Assembly: GCF_030867095.1 (NCBI RefSeq) | Contig: NC_081828.1 | Span: 207,582,978 to 207,646,977, forward strand | Origin: Alligator mississippiensis | Lineage: Eukaryota; Chordata; Crocodylia; Alligatoridae | DNA length: 64,000 bases | Direction of reading: 5' to 3' | Shown: positions 11,701 through 23,700 of the stretch, one piece after another | Layout of the letters: each line of letters opens with the position of its first letter | Numbering within the stretch: position 1 is the stretch's first letter | Notes under the pieces: generated by a model | Told to the model about the DNA's origin: nothing | The model's input: only the letters and a program-made list of their open reading frames with translations | Databases searched by the model: none | Made by a program: the position numbers and the translations under genes

Positions 11701-14700
11701 ACTATGTTCCCAAGGGCCTTCCCGAATTATTAAGCCTTCAGCCTAAAACCCAGAAGAACAGGTGCATCTTGTGTTTGAAAGGTTCCCAAACTGACGGCTC
11801 TTGCAAGCAGAGGTTGGAGGCAGATGACACCCCTCTCCCAGTTCAACCAGGGGGCATGAGAAAAAATACTCTCGTATCATGGAAGGAGCAGCAGTCTTTC
11901 ATATAGGCAGAACCCAAATAGTTTGTTTATTAGTCAAAACAAAGACATTAGGCTGGGATTTTCAAAGGACTCTAAGGGCACAAGTCACATAGCTTCAGCT
12001 GAATTCCACTGGGAGTTGGGTACCTAACACCGTTTGGCTCCTTTGAAAATCTCGGATGCCTTAAACTTCATGTGGAAACAGTTTGTTAGCCATGGAGATC
12101 ACTGACCACCTATATAATTTGCATTTAGGACAGAACACCTCATAAATCAGTTCTCTCCTTTTGTACCAGTTTCAGTTTCCTGATAGGTTGAAGATAAAAC
12201 TCTATAACCATGGCTCTCAACCTTTTTACACTGGAGGCGTCCCTCCATAACTTTTGTGAGTTGAGTGGCACCACATTTAAAAAAACCCTGCTTGAAGAGA
12301 GGCTAAAAAGGAAGAGGAATAGTGGACAGGAAAGAGCCTGTGCTGCAGTGAGTGAGAAGAGGAGGAGCAGCTGGAAGAGAAGAGCCTGGATCTCTTCAGT
12401 GAAGCCTGTGCTTATCTCCCCTCTCCCTGATGTGGGGAGAATTGGCACTCTATGAGAGGGACATTGCAGTATCCTACCCTAGAGGTGGTAAGGCAGACTA
12501 CATGTAGCCAAGGCCACATCTGAAAAAGAACGTAGCCTTCTGGCCAAGCCCAGATAAAAGAAGCGATGCTTGGAAATTGCTGCTGAGAACCCAGAAGCAG
12601 TTGGATGTGCAGTAGCCTCCTCACCTTGCAAAACTTAAAAGCGTGGAATCAAATCCTCAGTTCTGGTCAGGCCCGTGTAGCTACTTCAAATAAGAATATT
12701 AACCTCTCTGAGTCTCCCATACATTTGCCAAATGAGAAAGTTTGGTGGAACAAATCGTTTATTGATCTCTATGTTTGTACAGCATCTTATAGCCTGCTAA
12801 CTGATAGAGGAAAGGTTTGTTGGCAATAATCCTTTATTGGACCCACTATATAGTTGGGAGAGATGTTAGGCTGTGGGGCACAAAGTGCCCTTCCTCAACT
12901 CTAGGAGAGAAGAAGGTACAGTCTCAGGTAAATACCAGATAAAAATGGTTGAGATTAACACCATATGTAAATAAAAGCAGTCACTTAAAGCAGCATTTCT
13001 CAACTCATGGGTCATGACCCAAAAGTGCAAGAATATATGAAAGGGTTGCGAACAAACTTTAAAAATGGATTCTCCTTTAAAGGAGAAAACATGGGCAACC
13101 GTGGTTTTCCCCTGGCAAGCTGGCAGAGCTCCAGCCTGCAAAGGGCTGCTTGGGGCCCCCCATGACCCTCACATACCCCTCCCTGCCCCACGCACTCGGA
13201 GAGTGGGGAACAGCAGGTCGGGGGTGAGGGGCAGTGGGTTGGGACTGGCCATTGATGTTTACAAATGGGTCCTGGGACAAAAAAGGTTGAGAACCACAGA
13301 CTTGGAGGAGTGGAGGAGGGCTACAACCCCGACTGGGGCATTTGAGCAGTCCTGAGCATAGTGGTTAGGGGACTCGGCTGGGAGTCCTGGGTTCCAGACC
13401 CTGCTTTCTGGATTATTTTTGGTTTTTATTAATTGAATGACTTTCTAATATAAAAGGCATAAACAGTCCCAAGGAGAGGGACCATAATCCTATTCCCAAG
13501 TGTGTGGCCTAACACTGGACACCAGGCTAGATTGAGGATCTTTTGTTGGCTCTTCTGGCTCCTGCACAGGGGCCCAGTTTCAAGAGGCGGGGTAGGTAGC
13601 TTGGTGCACTCTCCCCGGAGCTCAGAGATGTAAGCTTGAGCCCTTGCAGGCTAAGGCATGCCTAGAACCTGGGTCTCCTATTGCCTGGTCAAATGCTATA
13701 GCTATGAAGCTATGGGAAAGGAGAACACCGTCTCCTCCACCTCTCTCCTCTGTGACTTGGAATGAAAGTCAGTGTGGCTGTTGCACTTGGTACTTAGTGC
13801 CGCTGGGTGTTTTTGGGTGTGCTCTATACGGACCTCCTGGGTTGGGCCCCTCTGGGGTCTCAGGTGAAGATTAGACATTACTCTCCTGAACCTGAATTGC
13901 AGTAGAGTTTAGGTGGGGTAAGTGCTGATTTGCTCAGATTGGGGCACTTCTCTGTGTGTGGCAGCCTATGCTTACGGGGTGCAGGTTGTAGCCATGTTGG
14001 TCTAAGGACATAGGCAGACAAGGTTCCTTGGGTGAATCTGATATCTTTTATTAGACCAACCCAGATAGTTGGAGAATAGTTATTAAGCAAGCTTTCGGGT
14101 TCAAAAACCTTCCATCCAGGAAGAGCACACACCAACTGCTGAAACTTCCTTAGCCTGACGAAGGGTTTTTGAACCCGAAAGCTTGCTTAATAACTATTCT
14201 CCAACTGTTTGGGTTGGTCTAATAAAAGATATCAGATTCACCCAAGGAATCCTTGTCAGCCTGTGCTTAGGCACTTAAGGAAAAATGCATTCCCAAGTGG
14301 AGACAGCCCAATGGATTTGGAGCTGCTGGAGTGGTGGTATTCTGCATCACTTTTTGCGACTTAGATTCTGTATTCATCCTAAAGCCCTTTAAGTGCCTAG
14401 TTTATCAGTCTGGATCTAGCTCTCACTCGGTGCCCTGCCCAGATTTAAACTCAGATAATTGCTTTCCTTTTATCCAAAGTCTCTTTGGAGTTTCATCTGG
14501 ATGTAAAGCTCTTTTGTACTTCCTTTGCTTTGTATTGTTTCTGTAGCCCATGAAACAAGTGATGTGTTTCATGCCAGAGGTGGCTGTATTTTAGTATATG
14601 ATGAAGGTATCCATCTGTATGCATACCATTTTCCTTTTCACATGGGTTTACAACTTAATTTAGAATTGTATTTCAGGGCCTTTGAGTGAAAGGAGATCTA

Positions 14701-17700
14701 GAACTGCATCTATTACCTGTCATATAATTAATTTTTTCAGCAGTTTTATAGTCAGACAGAATCCAGAACGGTGGGAAAAATGCATAGAAAATGTAAAGAA
14801 TTAAATAGGCTAAATTCTTTTCAGCCCCTCCCCACCAAAACATGCACAAAATTATTTTAGATTTAAGCCAGTGGTTCTCAGGCTGTGAGAACAGCTATGA
14901 GATCTTTTTGAGGGTGCCACGTAATATTAGTGCTGTTAGGTGAGCAAACACGTACACGTGATTCACAAGAGAAACCCAGATTTCAAACAGGAATCCATAG
15001 TATCAAAACCATTCTCTGTTGTGGGTTTTCTGAGTTCTTTACAGCAGAATAATTGCTCTATTATGTTTTCATAGTCACAAAATTAATGAAAGTTAAAAGC
15101 TGACATTTTCTGAAGGGTGCCTGAGCCTATTCAGGGGTGCTTTGAGCTAGAAAGGTTGAAAAGCACTGATTTAAGCACAAGTTGGGAATTCTAAATGTAT
15201 CAAATGCATTTTGCTCATGCCTGAAATAACTAACAAACTCTTAAATGCAGATTAATTCTGTTCAAACGGCAATTAATTGTTTTATAAGGAAACTTAATCA
15301 AATAATTGTTGACTTTAATGGCTCTTCAGATCAACTTAGAAAGTAAATGTGAGCATAATAATATGTCATTTCTAAGCATATTATAACAACAATTTAAGTT
15401 ATGACACCAAAACCTATCAGGTGTGGTAGCTGGATGTCACATGTCTTTTGTTCTTCTGTGGGCATATATTCCAAATCATATACAAGGAAGATACCTTGAA
15501 CAAGCAACTCTGAAAGCAGCGTGATAAAGACATCCACATTGATTCCTAGTTTAACTTTTAACAAAAGCCTGATTTCAGATAGACACTTGATTTTGTTCCT
15601 GCTTCGGGTAGTCTTTCAGATCAAATTGCTTCAAATAAACACAGTAAAAACACAAAGTGCAAGGTACAGTATTGTTTAACCATATGGCAAGCACTTGGGA
15701 AAGCAAAGATGTAATAAAACAGCTCTATTTCAGACGTTGTTGACAAGAAATACAAAGTAATTAGTATCTAAGAAAACTAAAATCTATATCCTGTCAGGAA
15801 TGGTACTTAACTGACTTCAAACCTTGTCTCAAAATATGAATCCGCTGCAAACAAAAACTCTACGTTGTTCTGTTACCTCCCCTTCTAAGTTTTTAGCCCT
15901 TTAGACTACTTCTCAATAAATGGATGAAGAAAAGAAGGACACGTCAGTGACGTGAAGACAATCTATCCATTTCGTACTTTTCTTAAAAGCTGTGCTAGGA
16001 GTACAGAAGTATCACAGGTTATTCAAGACTTACAGCAGTTTCCTTTATTTCTATGTTTATAAAGCTTAGTCTAAGAATCCAAGGCATACCTGTTTTAAAT
16101 ACAATAATGTGTGTCTGCAGCTTTTGCTTCTGTTTTATACAGTCATACTGCTCCTCAAGTATGCTTACATCCATCTTGGTTGGCTGTCCGTCACAGTCTG
16201 AAGCCTGTTGCACTGAGGTGTGAGTCACTGTGAAAATACTGCTCATGTATTTGTAAGCCTTCACCATCCATTCCCACAAGGAAGACAGAGTCAAGCAGAA
16301 GCAAGGCATCCCTTTCATTATGTTTGCAAAGAAGAAAATCAAGTTTGCAACATCTGAAATAACCCTGATTAAAGCAGTATCTTTTTCATAAAGCACCCCT
16401 TTTCCCTGCCTGGTATACTCAGTGTTGTAGATTGCCACTGACTTGTTTTCAATGACATTCAGTGTGTCCTGAACTTGTGAATACACTTTTAATAACAATA
16501 ACTGTGCAGTTAGATTTAGTGTTGACTTAAGGTTGAGCATACGAACCTTTGCCAAAAAACACACTGAAATACAAAACCTCATTGAACACAGCCAAGCGCA
16601 CAAAGGGCTGGATAATACTGGTTTATGCAGCGATGTTAATTTTTAAAGGCATATTATCATATTGATCTACCATGACCGTGAATTTGTTTGGGAGATTACA
16701 CCTTCGAGATTCTTCTCATGTATTTACCACTTCATCCCTCTCCCAGTCTCGCTGGCAGTGCTGCTTAAAGAACTTTTAAAAAGCAGAAAAGATTAAAAGT
16801 AGAAAAGAAATAAGTAAGAAATGAAGAAAGAAAAATGAAAGAAAAAGTACAAAAGACGTGAACAAATCTGTACACCTCAATCTCCTCTGAGAATTTGTGT
16901 AGAGTGATGTACCCATGATAGTCCAGAAATTGTGCTCCCGGGTTCGCATTATTGCAAAGGATCAGTGTAGATAAGGTATAGATAGAACTGGGAGTAAAGC
17001 AGTGGGGATTCTGGGATCTAGTCCTGACTCCTCCTTGCTTGATCTCTTCTGCCTTTCAGTTCTCCGTCTGTAAAATGGAGGAAATTATACAGTGGATTCC
17101 TCTTACTGGAATAGCTTTGGGATGTGGTGATTTGATTTTATTAACCAGCTGATTCCATTAAAAGGGGACCTGTTTTTTTAAGAACACAGATACTCACTCC
17201 TCCCCCACGGCCCTGCTTATGCCTCTCATTCCCCACCACCCTATCCCCCTCACCCCCCAGCCCTGCTGGAGGGGGCCCTCAGCTGCCAGGGCTACGGGGC
17301 CAGGGACCCAGGTCTGCAGGCGCCTTCCCCCGGCAGGAGCCCAGCTCTCCACCTGCTGCTGCCCACTGTGGGCTCGGGTGTGGGGGGTGAAGCCAGCTCC
17401 CCAGCACAGTGCACACTCCTGGAGGAGAGGGGGGGACCTGCACTCCTCAGATCTGTGCATGGGGTAGGGGTGGGGGTGGTGTGGGCAATGAGTGCAGCGG
17501 CTCAGGATTGTGCCCCTCAAAGCTACCATGCAAAAAGTGGGTGCATTGCCAGGGAGCCTGGCATCCACCCTCTGCCCCCTGAGACAAGCTGCCTGCAGCC
17601 CCATCCCATCCCCACTGGGGCCCCAGCCCTGCCCAACTCCCTCCCTACGGGGGCTCAACTCCCGCCCTGCAATTACCTGTGAGAGCTGCTCTCCAGCTGC

Positions 17701-20700
17701 CTGGGGCCATGTGCATATACATGAACATGGCACCCCATGCCTGACCACCCTCCCGCTCCCTCCCAGCCCCTGCAGGCTGGAACTCTGCCGGCCTGCGGAG
17801 GGCTCCTCACAAAACTGCAAAATCTCCAGGCTTCTCCGGTAAAACGATTCCAAAACCCGAAAACTGTGATTCTAATATGAGCGATTTTTACGTGTAATAA
17901 TATACACATGGTTTTGGTTTTCCCATATTGATTCAAATAAGCAGCTGATTCTATTAACCAGCAATTCTATAAAGCGGAATCCACTGTACTTGCTTTCTTT
18001 TCAAAGGACCGTGAGATCTGTGGATGAAAAGCATTAGCAATGTGATACAGGGCTGTTATGGGGAGTCTATTGTGCTAAATTACATCTCCTTTGTATTCTT
18101 GTATTTTTAGAGGCAATAATAATTTCTTAGTCCCCTCTGTTCAGTCTTACAAAAAGAAAAAAGTGGATTTCTGAAGGACAAAGTCCGAGTGTGAGACATA
18201 CCGATGTGCAATGATTGGAAAGTTTAACTGAGACCGTAGGCCACATGATCTTGTTGTCCCTAGGGGCTGGATGGTGGTGCATGAGAAGACTGCAGCTAGG
18301 CAATGATGTCCAATACAGATGTGCAATTACCTATCATTGAGGCCTCTGTACTAAGTATTTCACTGCAGGACACTGGGCATCAACTCCATGGCTAACAACA
18401 AGGGACGGAGTATGGGAATGGTGACTGTACATTACTTGCTCCCCAGACAAGTGGCAGAAGTTAAGCTACGATTTATGTCATAAGTGAATGCTGACTGAAT
18501 CAGAAGCAACCCCTGCTCCTGCAGATCCCGTTGGTGGAGACTTGCGAACAGACTGCTGGATTGGAATTCAGCGTGGGAAAGGATACTGGGACGTAGCTAG
18601 CATTGGGAGGTGTCTGGTGACAGGCTAAGACTGTTTGTGATTAGAGATCTGCTGCTTCATCCATCCAGTACTTGTGGCTTCTCAGAGTACGTGTCTTACG
18701 GATCAAGCTCCTTAACTCATTGTCAACACTGGCTATGCTGCATTACCTAGAGGAAGAAAAGGAAAAATAGCAGCTCATCCGGAACAATAGATCCTTTCTG
18801 TAGGTAAATTCCCCTCTAGTGTCACTGGAGAAAAGCATATGACTCATCAGAGCTGCTGTATGGACCACACCTTTGGTACATCTAGTTTGATATCCTGCAT
18901 TCAGTACCTCATTCAGTACCTCATTCTGTAATGGGACTTGGCCAGCTTTACAGTGCTATTCTCAATTGTGTGTGTTTTGTTGGGGAGGGAGTCCTTCTCC
19001 ACACCCTTAGGCAGTCAGTTTATACGCTGAATCATGTGAGTTAATTAACCTTATTGTAGTTTTACCTGGCATTTGAAACAAATATTACTAGCACTCATAA
19101 AAATTATTCAGCCCTTTTTTAAAATTCCAGCCACAATATTTGACTCATTGGCCCCCTGCATGAATGTGAGTTACACAATTGTATGTTGCTTAAATGACCT
19201 TGACAGCATCCTACAAACCTGAAATATAGACTCTACGTTAGCAGATCTGTATGTGTCTATTAACTAACAAGGACACTTGAAGTATATTAATGGATGTACC
19301 TGATAGCAGTGTTAGGATTTTGTATTATCTGTATTTTGTGAGTGCTAAATCTCAATTAGTTTCTAGTACACTTGATGCTTCAGAAATGCAGAATAAGAAG
19401 CCTGCCTCAATAGCTTCTCAGCCCAAACAAGAAAACACAGTAACAGGGGAGGGAAACTTGGACTATGGGGAAAGTAACTAGTTCAGGGTCATGGAGCAAG
19501 TTAATGCCAGATCTGAGGAATGGGACTCAACTCTACTGACTCAGTGCAGTGACCCATGCATCTGCCTCTCCAGAGTAAGTTTCTGATTAGGGACAAAATC
19601 TTGATTAAGAATTCAGAGGGAGGAAAACAGACTCAGTTTGCAAGCTCTGATTTGTAACTGGAACGCGATTCAGAAAAAAAACTTCCAAGTGTCACCTACG
19701 CAAGCTTGTGTAGTAAGAAGGGTTCATTGAGTTTTCAATAGCCAGCAGACTAACACTATGAATCCTGATTATGCTACTGGTGCAAACTTTGAAATGGATC
19801 ATCTGAAGCTTCTGGTCTCGCCAAAATTTAGTATGAGCAAATGACAAGGGAAGGACTTGTTTTATTTCCATGCCTTGCTTGTATATTAATGGCAACTTTT
19901 CCATTCTGTTATCTCATTAGCAGACACTGTAGGCAGGGACCTATCAAGCTGGCAATTTCACAATTTTCATGGAAACTACAAATTTGGTAGGTCCCTGTGA
20001 AAAAGCATGGGGGCCACATAAAAGTGGGAAAATGGCTAGCAAGCAGGCAAAAAAAAAAAGGGGAGCTGCAAACAGAGATGGGAAGTCCTGGCGTCCTGAA
20101 GCATGGGAATGATCTAACTAATTTTATTTAAAATACATTAATTTGCTATCTACAATCTCATCCATTAGGCACATTTTGCAGAGACTCATTTATTATAGTA
20201 TTTATGAATATTTATGTTTTATTTCCTGGTAGCAAAACCCCCAAGGAAAAAAGCGGTGCAAAGCACACTGAAGTGGCATGCATTGGGACAAATGTGGCGT
20301 CTCCCCCATATTTGCGTGCTCCAGAGACTCTGTACTAAGGCACCCTGCAACCCAGCTTGGCTGGCTGGAGTGCAGTGTGCCTGGGCTGGCTGCTCCCCTG
20401 TCTATGCATGCCTCCGCACAGGGGCTCCACTGCAGAGCCCCCACGCTGAGACACACTACACCCCAACCAGCTAGGGAGCAGCTGGCTGTGGTGCAGGGTG
20501 CCTCAGTGCGGGGGCTCTGCAGTGTGCAGAAATGGGGGAGCATCTCCACACGTTGCTCCCCGGCTGGCTGGGGCACAGAGTGTCTCAGTGTGGGAGCTGC
20601 CTCCTGGCTAGCCCAGCACTGAAGCATCCTGTTCCCCAGCCAGCACCCCCTGCACAACATGGAGCAGTGGGACAATGTGTTCTGCTGCAAAGCGCATGGG

Positions 20701-23700
20701 CAGGGTCATGCTCTGCAGCACAAAATAGCATCACAAATTTCTGCTGCTACTATTTGTGTTGCTGCAAACGCTCACCCCTGCTCATGTGGACGTGGCCAAA
20801 GAATGTTGGTTTTATAGTTTATTCAGGTTTGTGTGGTAGATGTATACTTCACATAGTCTATTTGGGGTACACATATTGCTTAATTAACCCTGGGCGCATC
20901 TACATGTTCATTAATGCACTTTTCCTATTACGAATTAAATCTAGTACCTCCATTGTGAGGTACTAGAAAAAGGTAAATTAGCTTATTTTAATGGGGTTTA
21001 TTTGAAGTGCATGGGTTTTTTTTTGTGCTGCTTTAATGCTCATTACAATAGGATAATGTGCATTAAAGCGCATGTGTAGATGTGCCCATTGCGAATAAAA
21101 ATCAAGGGTGTTCTCATGACTCTTTTCTCTGGTTCTCAGTGATTTTTATTTTTATGCAGTCTTGAAAGGTTAAAGCTTACTATTACATCAAATGGTAAAC
21201 ATGTTAGAGCACTTGAAAGAAAAGTGGAAATAGGATCCCTGCTCTAGTTTGATTAATTATATAGCTTTTGGGTTCCAGAAGTCGATAGTAATTGTTTACT
21301 TTCTTTTTAATGAGATTTTTGGTAAGAGGGTAGAGGTTTCCTTGGTTATAAATACAGCTTTAAGTTATTCCATTTATTATGGATTTAGCATGGTCTGGGG
21401 CTTAGCATACAAGACTGGCTGTCAGAACCAGAGGCTCTTCTTCAGGTAGTATCTGCACATCCCTGGTTGTGGAATCAAGGCCGGGGTTGTAGTGCGAATA
21501 TCCACAATCTTCTGGTGAGAAGCATTGACTGAGGCTGCTAACCCTTCCCTTCGTCTTTCTACAGAAGAGATTAAGAAGAAAGGGGGAGTGCCCTCAACCA
21601 TTCTTCAGATCCTTCTAGCTATGAAGAATCTGAAGTTGGCTCAGATTTCACTTGGCACTTTCTATTGCCTTCATTTAAAAAAAATCTTTTATGCCCCTTG
21701 GGAACTCAATTTATGTGTAACTGCTTAGATTGTTTGTAAATCTGTCTTTCCCAAAGAAAGAAAAGAAAAAGAGGAAACCTGTATGGCATAGCCGTTGTCT
21801 GGATCCACAAATGTGGGAAAGCTGGTTCACACCTGGCTCTTCAGGTTTGGTCCGTTAAGGCTGGTGCAGTGCAAGGCCAGTGCTGACCTCAAATGCTGAC
21901 ATGCAGGAGCAGAAGGGTGACCTTGTATCTGCTTGTCAGAGAAATTTTTCAGTCCTAGTCAAGTAGGTCTGGCACTGTACAAGTCCAGTTTTGGATTGTG
22001 GAGATGCCCTCACTCATGTCATAAGCACCAAGATCTCTGGATGCTTTGTGGTTGACCAGTTCTGGTGCCACTGGAGCACTACTTGCTAAAGTGGTTTTGG
22101 TTTCCAGCTTCATCTGGGGTGACAAAGCCAAGTACTGAGGACCTGACATTGTCAACTTTGGAGAAGCACTCACCATGCAGTTCAATGTCTAAGGCAAGAA
22201 GTCTGGAAATCTCTGGATCCGTCTAGGTAAACTGAAAATGGTGTGGAAAACTTTGGCATCTTTGACTCTGTGCTTAGCATAAGTGGTAGGAAGGTCCCAG
22301 GCTGACTGTAATCCATTACCATTGATTCTGGAGCACTGGTTGCTAAAGTGTTTCTTCACACAGAAATCCCTAGATCCACCAGGTTGTCTTAAGTCCAGTC
22401 CTGGGGGCCCAGTATCACTGTTCACCAGAACTAGCACTGAGGCCCTAGATTCATCTGGATTAACTGAGTCAGCACTGAGGACCTTGCACTGTCCACTCTC
22501 TGCTTTACCTTGAACTCCTGTTAGTAGGAAGTAGATTTTATGGCCCATTTTTCATGCTGCTACTTGCACATAATGCTTGGGTCGATACCAGGCACTTCCC
22601 TTAAACATTCCCATCCTTCTGGTGGTAGCAATGGTGTGAGTACAAGAAGGTAGTTTAAATTCTGACTACAGAAAGCGACTGGTGTTCACCAGGGTTACCA
22701 CCAGTGTAATAATGGATATAGAAAATCTTTTGAAAAAAATCCAGTCTAAACAAAGTGTACACGGACCAGGGTAAAGCACGTTCATTTTTCTGGCTCAATT
22801 TGCCTATCTACAAAATAATGCTGTTGAGTCTATTATTGTTTGATTTTATTAATGTTTATTAATGTTTGAAAATGCTTTGAAATCCTTGCTTAGAGATGCT
22901 GCAGTAATAATTAATTTACTAAAAATTATTTCTTAGAGATGTCAAGTCTTAATTCATTTGTTGTAAAATGCTTTGAGACACTTGTATAAAATGTGCTTTA
23001 GAAGTACAAAGCTTTATTATTATTCATTTCCACATCAAAGAGTTGTTTGAATGGGAATACATTTGCCTTTGATAGCTTTTAATCAATAAAAAAACACTTA
23101 TCTGAAAGGGGAATTTGATAAGAGTCAAGTATACAGTGAAAAGAGCTGGTTACTCTGTTGTTAATAAAAGCGAAGTTTAGTTCTAGCTTTCTCTAGTTTG
23201 TGGCATTATACTGCTGAGCTCTTTCCATCTGTGCAATGGGATACAATTAATTTCTGTTTTCAGCTGCAAGAAAGAAGCTGCCAGGTATAGAAACTAGCTT
23301 ACTTAAACCTTGAAATCCAAAACCAGTTAAAGCATTGTTTTCTAAAGAGCTTGTTCAGTGCCAACACTGTGAAAACAGGTAAGAGTTTAAAGTCTAGCTA
23401 AAGGAAGAGTTAGTGGAAGTGTTCCAAAAACCTATTATAGAGCAGTGTTTCTCAACCTTTTAAGTAGCAAGTACCCCCTAACTTCTGAAAATTTTAATAA
23501 GTAACCCAACACTAAATTTTCCAGGGGATTTTATATTTACAGACTAATGTGTGCTATATGTTGGAAGAAGGGCTGTGTATATAAGGCCGTGATATGACAG
23601 ATGTCTGATCTGATGTGGGTAGGGTTGCCACCTTTTACATCAGAGGTGCACAACTCAAGTATGTAGGTACATACTACATGGGGCTAGGGCTAGAGGTGAT

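Larger units (their letters stand above)
8726..16089 (-). other. Intron between exons 2 and 3 of the minus-strand gene
   Basis: This 7.4-kb intron contains a fold-back hAT element (9000-9624), a palindromic GGCTGGGATTTTC repeat (11951-12057), a hAT MITE (12991-13299), tRNA-like/MIR fragments (about 12640-12740 and 13354-13405), an inverted element (13981-14265) and another hAT MITE (14869-15168). A lone hAT-like end, CTCTCAACCTTTTT, lies near 12215. Stretches 9633-11950 and 15177-16089 are AT-rich with nothing recognised. Confidence 0.65.

Noticed and set aside
13354-13405. tRNA gene
   Set aside because: A- and B-box-like words are present, but the cloverleaf stems do not pair and sequence beyond the B box is not tRNA-like. 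It is a SINE head.
17194-17853. 219-codon minus-strand frame
   Set aside because: It lies wholly within the GC-rich interior of the Tigger-like element, and overlapping frames of similar length exist on the other strand.
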